Assembly (NCBI GenBank): GCA_963801255.1
Contig: CAWDEC010000013.1
Span: forward strand, 72,913-136,912
Origin: JAICXG01 sp963801255
GTDB lineage: Bacteria; Verrucomicrobiota; Verrucomicrobiia; Chthoniobacterales; UBA10450
Length of the DNA stretch: 64,000 nucleotides
Direction: 5' to 3'
Shown here: positions 41,973 through 50,618 of the stretch, piece after piece
Layout: every line of letters begins with the position of its first letter
Position numbering within the stretch: the first letter of the stretch is position 1
The notes under the pieces: generated by a model
Seen by the model: the letters and a program-made list of their open reading frames with translations, nothing else
Told to the model about the DNA's origin: nothing
Database searches by the model: none
Position numbers and translations under genes: made by a program

Positions 41973-44171
41973 ATGAAAGCTTTCCTCGCTCTCCTCAAGA
42001 TTGACCTCAAGCTGGCGATGCGAAACCGCACCGTCCTCTTCTTCAATTACTTTTTTCCGCTCATTTTTTTCTTTGTCTTCGCCCAGCTGATGGATGCGCA
42101 TCAGGGCTCGATTATTCTCCAGGTGGTCGCGATGGTGACCGTGCTCGGCATTCTCGGGAATGGCCTTTTCGGCGCCGGTATGCGCGCAGTGCAGGAACGC
42201 GAGGAAAATGTTCTTCGTCGTTACAAGGTCACTCCAATTACACCGGTGCCTTTGCTCTGCGCTTCGATGATCACTGGCGTGGTGCTTTTCGTGCCGAGCG
42301 TGATCCTCATTCTTTGGCTGGCGCGCCAGTTTTATGGGATGGCTGTCCCGACACAGCTCGGTTCTTTTATCATCTTCGTTTGCCTCGGGGCGGTGGCCTT
42401 TCGCTCGTTAGGTCTAATCATCGCCGCAGTCGTCAATTCTTCGCAGGAGAGCAACATCCTCATCCAGCCGATCTACATGACGATGCTCTTCCTGAGCGGC
42501 GCAACTATTCCGCTCACCGTCATGCCGCATTGGCTGCAAAACATCACCCAGTTCATTCCCGCGACCTATCTCATGACGGGAATCAGCGGCATGCTCTTGC
42601 GGGGCGAAACGCTCTTCGCCAATCTTCCGGCAATCGGCGCGCTCATTCTCACCACCGTGGTCGCCACCTTTATCGCGACGAAGCTGTTCCGTTGGGAGAA
42701 GGACGAAAAGCTGCGGCCGGCGGCAAAGTTTTGGGTGCTGGTGGTGCTTCTCCCGTTTTTATTGCTGGGCGTTTATCAGGCATGGAGCCAGCACGACCTG
42801 GTGAAGGCGCGCATCCTCGCGCGGCAACTTCGCCAGGGACAAACCTGGCTAATTCAGAATGGCCGCATCTTTGTCGGCAACGGCAAAGTGATCGAGTCCG
42901 GTGCCGTACTCGTTAAGGGCGGGAAAATCGCCGAGGTTTACGAAGGCAAATTTCCGGAGGCGAAGCAGCTCAACGCCGAGGCCGTCGACGCCGCCGGCAA
43001 GACCATTCTGCCTGGGTTGATCGACGTGCATGTGCATCTTGGCGGTCCCGGCGGATTCTACGAAGACTGGTCGAAACTCGATCCGCAGAAATCCTCCGAG
43101 CGCGAGTTGGAGTCGTATCTCTATTGCGGCATCACCGCAGTGCGGAGCGCTGGGGACAAGCTCGATGAGATGTTGCAACTCCGAGCGCGCTTCAACAGCG
43201 GCGAGCGACTCGGGAGCGAGCTCCTTCTTTGCGGTCCGCTCTTTACCGCCGAAGGCGGACACGGCACGGAATACGCCAAGAATCTGCCGGAAATGGCGCG
43301 CGCCGGATTCAATGCGCAGTTTCTCCGCATTCCGAAAACGCAGATCGAAGCGCGTCAAATGGTGGACGACCTCGCGCATAAAGGAGTGAACGCGATCAAG
43401 GGAATTCTTGAGGTTGGCGTGCCTGGCTACAGCTTCAACCGCATGAACCTCGACCTGCTGCGCGCGGTGGTGGAGGAAGCGCATGCCAATAAACTGCCGG
43501 CTTCGATTCACACCGGTGACGCGCGCGACGTGGTAGACGCTGTTTCGTTAGGGGCCGATTCCGTCGAGCACGGCTCTTTTCGCGACGAAATCCCGGACGC
43601 TACGATTGCCGAAATGAAGGCAAAGGGAATCGCTTACGATCCGACGCTGAGCGTCGTCGAAGGCCTGAGCGATTTTGCGAAAGGGAAAACAGATCTTTTG
43701 CAGCGTTCGTTAGTCCAACAGGTCACTCCAAAGGATTTGCTGGAAGGGACTGCCAAGGCCGCCAGTAGCGCAGAGATGAAACCGATGCGCGAAGGACTGA
43801 GCCATTATCCGCTCTCGATGGAAATCGGCGATCGCAACCTGCGCAAGGCGTGGCAGGCCGGCGTCATGCTTGTGACCGGCTCCGACGCGGGCAATCCGCT
43901 TGTCTTGCATGGTCCGACGATCCAGCGCGAAATCGAGTTGTGGGCGGCGGCCGGCATTCCGGTTCCGGTCGCGCTGCAGGCGGCAACCTTGAATGCAGCG
44001 AAATTGCTCAGAGCCGAGGGCCGCATGGGCACAGTCGAAAAAGGAAAGGAAGCGAATCTGCTCGTTGTCGACGGCAATCCATTGCAAGATGTGCGCGTCC
44101 TTTCCTCCATCTCTTACGTCTTTCTCAAAGGCGAACGCGTCGCCCGAACAACGTTGTTCGAGCAAAAATAG
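41973..44171 (+). CDS. ABC-2 permease fused to an amidohydrolase
   Basis: A 732-residue fusion. Residues 1-245 form an ABC-2 permease with about six helices (NRTVLFFNYFFPLIFFFVF; SGATIPLTVMPHWLQN). A further helix at about 253-270 is followed by a complete amidohydrolase (residues 290-730). Its metal ligands are the HxH pair His353/His355 in IDVHVHLG, His in ASIHTGD, His in SVEHGS and Asp in GSDAGNP. It ends with the beta-sandwich GTVEKGKEANLLVVDGNP. It resembles imidazolonepropionase-like and prolidase-like enzymes. If the permease has six helices, the seventh places the enzyme outside the cytoplasm. The reading frame is intact through the joint. With the upstream ATPase it forms a two-gene operon. 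The substrate is unknown. Confidence 0.9.
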   Translation: MKAFLALLKIDLKLAMRNRTVLFFNYFFPLIFFFVFAQLMDAHQGSIILQVVAMVTVLGILGNGLFGAGMRAVQEREENVLRRYKVTPITPVPLLCASMITGVVLFVPSVILILWLARQFYGMAVPTQLGSFIIFVCLGAVAFRSLGLIIAAVVNSSQESNILIQPIYMTMLFLSGATIPLTVMPHWLQNITQFIPATYLMTGISGMLLRGETLFANLPAIGALILTTVVATFIATKLFRWEKDEKLRPAAKFWVLVVLLPFLLLGVYQAWSQHDLVKARILARQLRQGQTWLIQNGRIFVGNGKVIESGAVLVKGGKIAEVYEGKFPEAKQLNAEAVDAAGKTILPGLIDVHVHLGGPGGFYEDWSKLDPQKSSERELESYLYCGITAVRSAGDKLDEMLQLRARFNSGERLGSELLLCGPLFTAEGGHGTEYAKNLPEMARAGFNAQFLRIPKTQIEARQMVDDLAHKGVNAIKGILEVGVPGYSFNRMNLDLLRAVVEEAHANKLPASIHTGDARDVVDAVSLGADSVEHGSFRDEIPDATIAEMKAKGIAYDPTLSVVEGLSDFAKGKTDLLQRSLVQQVTPKDLLEGTAKAASSAEMKPMREGLSHYPLSMEIGDRNLRKAWQAGVMLVTGSDAGNPLVLHGPTIQREIELWAAAGIPVPVALQAATLNAAKLLRAEGRMGTVEKGKEANLLVVDGNPLQDVRVLSSISYVFLKGERVARTTLFEQK

Positions 44172-44181
44172 ACGGCCGCGC

Positions 44182-44739
44182 CTAACGATAATGAAGCCAG
44201 ATCAGCCGCGGCGATTCTCCAGCCAGGACAACAAAGAGGTTATCGTAGTCGGCTTCGGTCATGATCACCGGCGTGGAGATTCCGAGCGCCTTGACGATCT
44301 GGGGGAGAGTGTTGGAATGCCCGACGACAAGCACGTTGCCGCTCGTTGCGCGAATCCGGGCGATTAACGATGACACGTCCTTGCCAGGGACGATCTCAGG
44401 ATGAATGCCTAACGATTTTGCCAGCGGCGCCGCGGTTTGCTGCGTACGCTGATATTCGCTGGTAAAAATTGCGGCGATCTTTGCATCTTTTAGTTCCTGC
44501 GCCAGATGCAGAGCGCGCATGCTGCCCTCGGCAGAAAGGCCGGGATCGGATGAAACACTCCCGCCGGAATCCGCGCGTTCCGCGTGCCTGACAAGAAAGA
44601 TCGTCGACGCCGCGAACGTGGGAACGGCGAGCAAAGACATGCTCACGAACAGCAAAACCACCACTGTGTACGTCTGCCAGCGTGCTACGGGCAGGGAATC
44701 CGACTTCAACAACTCGTGGCCGCAATCTGATTCGATCAT
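44182..44739 (-). CDS. Secreted histidine phosphatase (SixA/PGAM-like)
   Basis: A 185-residue histidine phosphatase superfamily protein. The catalytic His is in FLVRHAERAD and the second His in VVGHSNTLPQ. Arg and Glu residues are in place (TSEYQRTQQTAAPLAK). A hydrophobic segment at about 24-43 ending AVPTFAAS is a signal peptide or anchor, so the enzyme is extracytoplasmic. The preceding 20 residues suggest that the true start may be an internal Met (MSLLAVPTFA). It is convergent with the fusion gene, with a motif copy at 44180 covering its TAG stop. Confidence 0.85.
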   Translation of the reverse strand: MIESDCGHELLKSDSLPVARWQTYTVVVLLFVSMSLLAVPTFAASTIFLVRHAERADSGGSVSSDPGLSAEGSMRALHLAQELKDAKIAAIFTSEYQRTQQTAAPLAKSLGIHPEIVPGKDVSSLIARIRATSGNVLVVGHSNTLPQIVKALGISTPVIMTEADYDNLFVVLAGESPRLIWLHYR

Positions 44740-44877
44740 CGATTCGTTTTTTGTTGGCGCGCACTCTTTACGGGTTGCCCGGACCCGGCCCAGAAGATAT
44801 TCGATTTGCTCATTAATGTGCGCAGTTTGTTAGCGGCGCCTTTCTCCAATCCAGTTATTTTGGGGCAGAATTGAACC

Positions 44878-45864
44878 ATGAAGAACGTGAACGGACTCCA
44901 TCATGTCACCGCCATCGCCGGTCCGGCACAGGAGAATCTCGACTTTTACGCCGGCGTTCTCGGAATGCGGCTGGTGAAAAAAAGTGTGAACCAGGACGAT
45001 CCCGGCACTTATCATCTCTTTTACGCCGACGCCGAAGGACATCCGGGAACGGACATCACGTTTTTTCCGTGGGCCGATCTCGCGCCGAGTCAAGACGGCT
45101 ATGGCTTGAGCACGGAAGTGTCGCTCACCGTGGCGCCCGGAAGCTTGGAATTCTGGAGAGAACGATTCACTCGCTACGGCACACGTGTCTTTGATCTCGA
45201 AACTCGCTTCGGACAAAGGGTCTTGCCATTGGCCGATCCACATGGCTTGCGCCTCGCGTTGGTGGAAAGTGAGAGTTTGTTAGACCGCGCTTTCAGCGCC
45301 TGGAAGGAAAGTCCAATCCCGGTCGAGCATCAAATTCGGGGACTGGAAAGTGCGCGGATGGTTGAGCAGGATTTGGCCAATACGGCTTCGTTTCTTCGCG
45401 AGTCGTTAGGCTTCGAGCAGTTAGGTGAGGAAAATGGCTGGCAACGGTATGCGCTTTCAGAGGCGCGTGCTTCCGCGCCCCAAGCGAGCGTTTCCGGGCG
45501 CTATCTCGATCTCCGCGCCGCGCCGACTGCACGCCGTGGTGCCTGGGGAACGGGCAGCATTCATCATCTCGCCTGGCGGGTGGAAGACGATGGGCACGAG
45601 TTGGACATGCGCGAGCGGGTCCTGCGCGGCGGTGCGCATCCGACGCCGGTGATCGATCGATTCTGGTTCAAATCCGTTTATTTCCGCGAACCCGGCGGGG
45701 TGCTTTTTGAATTGGCGACCGACGGCCCTGGCTTCCATGTCGATGAAAAACTTGAATCGTTAGGCGAAACTCTCGTCCTTCCACCGTGGCTCGAGCCGAA
45801 TCGGGCCGCGATTGAAAAAATCCTTCCGCCGCTCACCCTGCCTATCGAAAAACCAACGAATTGA
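44878..45864 (+). CDS. Ring-cleaving dioxygenase, VOC superfamily (MhqO-like)
   Basis: A 328-residue double-module vicinal-oxygen-chelate protein resembling the MhqO/PcpA group, which open hydroquinone-type rings. The metal ligands are the His in LHHVTAI, His in IHHLAWR and Glu in VLFELATD. DYGLSTEVSLTV-like strands separate the two modules. The gene has its own upstream region of about 140 bases and no partner. Two exact motif copies encode Ser-Leu-Gly within it (45403 and 45757). Aromatic substrates are likely but the exact compound is unknown. Confidence 0.88.
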   Translation: MKNVNGLHHVTAIAGPAQENLDFYAGVLGMRLVKKSVNQDDPGTYHLFYADAEGHPGTDITFFPWADLAPSQDGYGLSTEVSLTVAPGSLEFWRERFTRYGTRVFDLETRFGQRVLPLADPHGLRLALVESESLLDRAFSAWKESPIPVEHQIRGLESARMVEQDLANTASFLRESLGFEQLGEENGWQRYALSEARASAPQASVSGRYLDLRAAPTARRGAWGTGSIHHLAWRVEDDGHELDMRERVLRGGAHPTPVIDRFWFKSVYFREPGGVLFELATDGPGFHVDEKLESLGETLVLPPWLEPNRAAIEKILPPLTLPIEKPTN

Positions 45865-46024
45865 ATTGGTCTGCCTAACGATTCGTGCAGGTTTGGGTCA
45901 CGACCGTGTCCATTGAGTCCTTGCGGGAGGTGGTGATTCGCCAGAGATGCGAGCCTGTCGCCCTGGAGTGGGCACTCGTTGGACGCGCCCTTTCGTCCAT
46001 GGGATTTTTAGAGACCGATTTCCG

Positions 46025-47332
46025 ATGCTGACTGAAACCGATCGTCTCCAATTCATTCGCAACGCGTTCCCGGCCGAAGGACTTTTCGCCGAGAAGGATT
46101 GGCTCATCACGCCTGAGCCCTTCGCGATTGAGGAGAAATGGCGCAAAGACCTTGAGCGACTGGGACATCAACTCTTGGTTTTTCAGCGGGCCTGTAATCA
46201 GCTTTACCAGCAGAGCGCAAAGGGAAAACAGCCTGCCTGGGTTGCGCACTATCTTGATCTCGGCAAACCGCCCGAGTTAATCGAGTTCTCGCGCCGGAAG
46301 GAATTTCGGGAAGATCTGCCCCTCGTCATTCGGCCCGATCTCATTTTAACAGAGAACGGCTGGACGATAGCCGAGATCGACTCCGTTCCCGGTGGCATCG
46401 GCCTCACGGCCTGGCTCAATCAAACCTATACCGATCTCGGCATGGAAGTGATCGGCGGACGCGAAGGAATGCTGGAGGGTTTCGCGACGATTTTGCCTAA
46501 CGGCGGCGATATTGTGATCTCGGAAGAGTCGACCACCTACCGGCCGGAAATGGAATGGCTCGTTAGGCAGTTGAACGGCCGCAATCCCGATCGTTCGTGG
46601 AAGGTCAGGGCCGCAGAAGATTACGATCCCCTGACCGGTCGGGACGTGTATCGATTCTTCGAATTGTTCGACCTCCCGAATCTTCCGCGCGTGGGCCAGT
46701 TGATGGAGGCGGCCGCGCGCGGCGAACTGAAGGTGTCGCCGCCGTTTAAGCCCTATCTCGAGGAGAAAATGTGGTTTGCACTTTTCTGGCTCCAGCCGCT
46801 GCGCGAGTTCTGGCGACGGGAGTTGGGCGATAAATATTTTCGCCAACTCCAGGCGATGATCCCCTACACCTGGATCCTGGATCCGACGCCGCTCCCGCAG
46901 CATGCAGTGATCCCGCAGCTTGAGATAAATGATTGGCGCGAAGCGGCCAAACTCAGTCAGAAAGAGCGCGATCTCATCTTAAAGGTGAGCGGTTTTTCGC
47001 CGTTAGGCTGGGGTAGCCGAGGAGTCTCGTTAGGCGCGGACCTGCCGCAGACAGAGTGGCAACAGCGAATCCAGGATGCTCTCGAGAATTTCGAACAGGA
47101 GCCAATGATTCTGCAGCGATTTCACAAGGGGCACCTTTTCGATCAGCGTTATTGGGAACGCGAGACAAACGAACTCGCGACAATGCGCGGTCGAGTTCGT
47201 CTCAGCCCTTATTATTTTGTCGAGAATAACAAAGCAGAGATGCGGGGTGCGCTGGCCACGATTTGCCCGGCGGATAAGAAGCTGATTCACGGCATGCGCG
47301 ATGCCATTCTCGCGCCCAGCCGATTTGTTTGA
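46025..47332 (+). CDS. Unknown protein, possibly a permuted ATP-grasp enzyme
   Basis: A 435-residue soluble protein. The start is set at ATG 46025 (MLTETDRLQFIRNAF); the frame is open earlier but shows no coding character. Parts recall circularly permuted ATP-grasp proteins: RPDLILTENGWTIAEIDS followed by PGGIG, and later KVSGFSPLGWGSRGVSLG and EPMILQRFHKGHLFDQ, which fit a nucleotide/Mg-binding core. I cannot confirm the family or reaction. It is a single rightward gene, convergent with the betaine-type transporter. Four motif copies lie inside, in different frames. Confidence 0.7.
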   Translation: MLTETDRLQFIRNAFPAEGLFAEKDWLITPEPFAIEEKWRKDLERLGHQLLVFQRACNQLYQQSAKGKQPAWVAHYLDLGKPPELIEFSRRKEFREDLPLVIRPDLILTENGWTIAEIDSVPGGIGLTAWLNQTYTDLGMEVIGGREGMLEGFATILPNGGDIVISEESTTYRPEMEWLVRQLNGRNPDRSWKVRAAEDYDPLTGRDVYRFFELFDLPNLPRVGQLMEAAARGELKVSPPFKPYLEEKMWFALFWLQPLREFWRRELGDKYFRQLQAMIPYTWILDPTPLPQHAVIPQLEINDWREAAKLSQKERDLILKVSGFSPLGWGSRGVSLGADLPQTEWQQRIQDALENFEQEPMILQRFHKGHLFDQRYWERETNELATMRGRVRLSPYYFVENNKAEMRGALATICPADKKLIHGMRDAILAPSRFV

Positions 47333-47384
47333 ACCTGGCACCGTCTCTCAATCTGCCTAACGAATCGCAATGCTGAAGCGCCTG

Positions 47385-48848
47385 CTAGCTTTGGGCGAGG
47401 CGGAGTCCGCGCGGGATCAATACGCGATCGAGCAAATCGAATAATCCCTGGACAAGAAGCGCGAGCAAGGCGGCGGGGATCGCGCCCTCGAGAATAGTCA
47501 CGTTGTCATTCAGGTTGAGTCCGCTCAGGATCGGTTCCCCCAACCCGCCCGCTCCGATCAACGCGGCAAGAGTGGCCGTGCCAATATTGATCACCGCGCT
47601 TGTCTTAATGCCGCCGAGAATCGTGCGCGAGGCGAGTGGCAGATAGATTTTTCGCAACCGCGCCGAAGGGGGCAAGCCGAGCGCGATCGCAGAATCACGC
47701 AGCGCGGGCGGAATATCCTGCAATCCGGTGGCCGTGTTTCGAACGATCGGAAGAAGCCCATAGAGAAAAAGTGCCACGATGGCTGTCGTGGCGCTGATGC
47801 CGAGGAAAGGAACGGGCACGAGCAAGGCGAGAAGGGCAAGCGACGGGATGGTTTGGACCATGCCGACGATGGCCAGAATTCCCTGGCCTAACGAACCACC
47901 CCTGCTCGCAGCGATGCCGAGTGGCAAGCCGATAAGGATGGAAAGCAGCAGCGAAATTCCGGCCAGCTCGAGATGCCGTGTAGTCCAACCCGCGAGCTTG
48001 CGCGGGAAATTCTGCTCCGACGCGGATTCGTTAGGCGCGCCCCCAAAATAGAGAGAGGCCGCGTAGGAGTAATTTTTTGTCCTCTCGGCCGCAGCGTTGA
48101 GCGCGATCATTTTATCTTCATTGATGCGGCCGATTTGCTGCAACGCCTCCACGGCGTGTGCATCCAGGCCCAGGCGGTAGAGGTAAACCGCCTTGTATTC
48201 TGGAAAGAAGTGCCGGTCGTCGCGCAGAACGACAAGCTGGTTCTCCGCAATCTTGGCGTCGGTCGAATACGCGTCTTTCAGGTCGATTGAACCATTGACG
48301 AGCGCGGCGTAGCCGAGGGCATGGTCGATTCCCCGAACATGAAGCATCGTTAGACCATAACTTTGCGCGAGCGGGCGCCAGCCATCCTGCCGATCGAGGA
48401 ATTCGTGCGTCAAACCAAACTGGAGATCCGGATGCTGCTTCAAATCGCTGATCGATTGAATCCCCATGGACGCGGCCTCAGACTGGCGCATGACAAGCGC
48501 GTAGGTGTTGTTGAAACCGAGATCGCGCGACATCCCGACGCCGAGTTTCTCCAGCCGGCGGCGTAGTTCCTCTTCGGACAATCGCTCTTTCGCCTTAAGA
48601 ATTTCCTCGCCGATCGTGCCGGTGTACTCCGGGTAGAGATCGATCTGTCCGCCGCGCAGTGCCTGCCAAAGGATAATTGTCCCGCCCATGCCGGCGCGTT
48701 CCTCGACCTGAAAACCAGCCCGTTCGAGAGCAGTTTTGGCAATTTCGCCAAGGACGTAGGACTCGGTGAATTTCTTTGAACCGACGACGATTGGCTTGGC
48801 ACCTAGCGAGGCGGCAAAGAACAGACTAACGAAAAGAAGCGATTTCAA
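47385..48848 (-). CDS. Osmoprotectant ABC transporter: binding protein fused to permease
   Basis: A 487-residue fusion. A signal peptide is followed by an OpuC/ProX-like substrate-binding domain (residues 17-275: VGSKKFTESYVLGEIAKTAL; AGMGGTIILWQALRGGQIDLYPEYTGTI). Then comes a permease of about 200 residues with five or six helices and the EAA loop (DIPPALRDSAIALGLPPSARL). Such fusions take up glycine betaine, choline or carnitine. Its start overlaps the ATPase stop by 4 bases. The substrate class is inferred from family only. Motif copies lie at 47886 and 48028. Confidence 0.9.
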   Translation of the reverse strand: MKSLLFVSLFFAASLGAKPIVVGSKKFTESYVLGEIAKTALERAGFQVEERAGMGGTIILWQALRGGQIDLYPEYTGTIGEEILKAKERLSEEELRRRLEKLGVGMSRDLGFNNTYALVMRQSEAASMGIQSISDLKQHPDLQFGLTHEFLDRQDGWRPLAQSYGLTMLHVRGIDHALGYAALVNGSIDLKDAYSTDAKIAENQLVVLRDDRHFFPEYKAVYLYRLGLDAHAVEALQQIGRINEDKMIALNAAAERTKNYSYAASLYFGGAPNESASEQNFPRKLAGWTTRHLELAGISLLLSILIGLPLGIAASRGGSLGQGILAIVGMVQTIPSLALLALLVPVPFLGISATTAIVALFLYGLLPIVRNTATGLQDIPPALRDSAIALGLPPSARLRKIYLPLASRTILGGIKTSAVINIGTATLAALIGAGGLGEPILSGLNLNDNVTILEGAIPAALLALLVQGLFDLLDRVLIPRGLRLAQS

Positions 48849-49586
48849 AATGCGGCGCTCCTTTGCGCGCGAATGAAGTCGGAAACAAATTGCGTCGCGG
48901 GGCGATCGCGCAGATCGGCGGCGACACCGCGCTGCACAACGTGACCTTCATGCATCAGAACAATTTCGTCCGCGAGGTAGGCGGCCTCACCCATGTCGTG
49001 CGTGACGAGGATGGTGGTCTGTCGCAAGCGGGCGAAAATTTCGTGCAGATCCTTTTGCAGAGCTGATCTGACCAGTGGATCGAGCGCGCCAAGGGGTTCA
49101 TCGAGCAGGAGCACTTCCGGCTCGAGGATAAGCGCGCGCATGAGACTGACGCGCTGACGCTGCCCGCCGGAAAGTTCTGCGGGGTAGCGATCGAGGGCAG
49201 CGGGAGGAATTTGTGTGAGAGCGCAAAGTTCGTCGAGGCGCTTCTCCATTTCGTTAGGCGCGCGGCCGAGGTGGCGCGGCATGAGAAGGATGTTGCCGCG
49301 AGCGGTGAGGTGCGGAAATAAGCCGCCTTCCTGGATGACGTAGCCGGCAGCGGCGCCGAATATCGCGAGCGTTTTGCGAAGTGATTTCGACTCCGTCGAA
49401 TTTGATCGTCCCTGCGTCGGGTTGGATCAGATGAATAATGAGCCGGAGTAAAGTCGACTTACCGCAGCCGCTGGGACCGATCAGCGCGGTCGTAAGTCCA
49501 CGTTTGAATTCCAAGCTTGTCGGATGAAGCGCGATCGCGCCGTCGAAGCTCTTGCTTACTCCGATGAGTTGCACCAGGGCATCCAT
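48845..49586 (-). pseudogene. Osmoprotectant ABC transporter ATPase, frameshifted near 49350
   Basis: The ATPase of the betaine-type transporter (OpuCA-like). The first 80 residues have Walker A GPSGCGKST in frame from 49586. After VEITSQNARDIRR the frame is lost, and GYVIQEGGLFPHLTARGNILL with LSGGQRQRVSLMRAL and LLLDEPLGALDP continues in the next frame to 48845. A single extra base within CGGCGCCGCTG at 49347-49358 restores one protein of about 246 residues. It lacks the CBS domains of classical OpuCA. The gene is broken, or the base is an error; the intact partner gene argues for error. Confidence 0.85.
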
Positions 49587-49643
49587 CCCGACGGCAAGAG
49601 TAGAGAGAATGCCGCCGGTGTCAGGCTATCTTGGCTGACTATC

Positions 49644-50618
49644 CTAGCCGGTTGTGAAATGAAAAACGGCGAAGAGCTTTTCCAGGTCGGTCCAGACTCG
49701 CGGCGTAGGCTGGAATCCCGACGAGGCGGCGAGGAGGGTAAATCCTTCGATAGTGTGTTTGTAGGAAAATTCCGTGATGATTTTTTCTCCGCGCTCAAAA
49801 CGAAACTCGCGCCCGCCCACGTGCACCGCCTGAGGTCGCTCGCTAATGAGATGCATCTCGATGCGATGTGCGCCCGGGTTGTAAATGGCGCGATGACGCC
49901 ATTGCCCGAGATCGAAATCAGCGCCGAGCTCACGATTTGCCCTAACGAGAAGGTTTAGATTGAACTCCGCGGTCACTCCCGCGCTGTCATTGTATGCGGC
50001 TTCGAGAATGCCTGTCGGCTTTTGCAGGTCGACTCCAATGATCAGCCCGCCACTGTGCCCGCAGAGACGGCAGACGCGGCTAAGAAAATGACGTGCGGTT
50101 TCCGGCTGCATATTGCCGATGGTGGAGCCGGGGAAAAAAACGGCGATATGATCGGGATGCCTGCTTGGAACCGGCAGGCGGATTGGTTGCAAATAGTCGG
50201 CGCAAACCGGTAGCACTTCGAGATCTGGCATCTCACGCGCAAGGGCTTCAGCGGAATCGGTCAGGCGCTGCTTCGAGATGTCGACCGGCACGTAGGCGAT
50301 CGGATTATCGAGTTCCTCGAGAAGCATTCGCGTCTTGATCCCTGCACCGGTGCCGAATCCGACGATCTCCGCGCTGGCGCCAATCGACGCTGCCATCTCG
50401 GGCGCGTAACGGCGCAGGATTTCTGTCTCCGTGCGAGTCACATAGTACTCGGGAAGCTCGCATATCGCCTGGAAGAGATCGGAGCCGCGCTCGTCGTAAA
50501 AGAATTTTGTCGGCAGGGTGCGCGGTGAACTCGTCAGGCCGGCGAGAGCCTCGCGCAGGAAATCTTCGGTGGCGGGCTCGAGATCGAGAAGCGCTACCGC
50601 GCCGGAGTCCTCGTTCAT
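49644..50618 (-). CDS. egtD: L-histidine N-alpha-methyltransferase EgtD
   Basis: EgtD trimethylates histidine to hercynine, the first step of ergothioneine synthesis. The 324-residue product has the N-terminal LPTKFFYDERGSDLFQ and YYVTRTETEIL, and the SAM-binding VGFGTGAGIKTR at 86-97 (most homologues have GSGSSxKT). FPGSTIGNM and a C-terminal domain with TEFSYKHT follow. It overlaps egtB by 4 bases. A motif variant (49940) lies within it. Confidence 0.95.
   Translation of the reverse strand: MNEDSGAVALLDLEPATEDFLREALAGLTSSPRTLPTKFFYDERGSDLFQAICELPEYYVTRTETEILRRYAPEMAASIGASAEIVGFGTGAGIKTRMLLEELDNPIAYVPVDISKQRLTDSAEALAREMPDLEVLPVCADYLQPIRLPVPSRHPDHIAVFFPGSTIGNMQPETARHFLSRVCRLCGHSGGLIIGVDLQKPTGILEAAYNDSAGVTAEFNLNLLVRANRELGADFDLGQWRHRAIYNPGAHRIEMHLISERPQAVHVGGREFRFERGEKIITEFSYKHTIEGFTLLAASSGFQPTPRVWTDLEKLFAVFHFTTG

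Noticed and set aside
991..49259. The motif as a Chi- or KOPS-like polar element
   Set aside because: The two orientations are equal (21 and 21) on a single stretch of chromosome, so there is no replication polarity.
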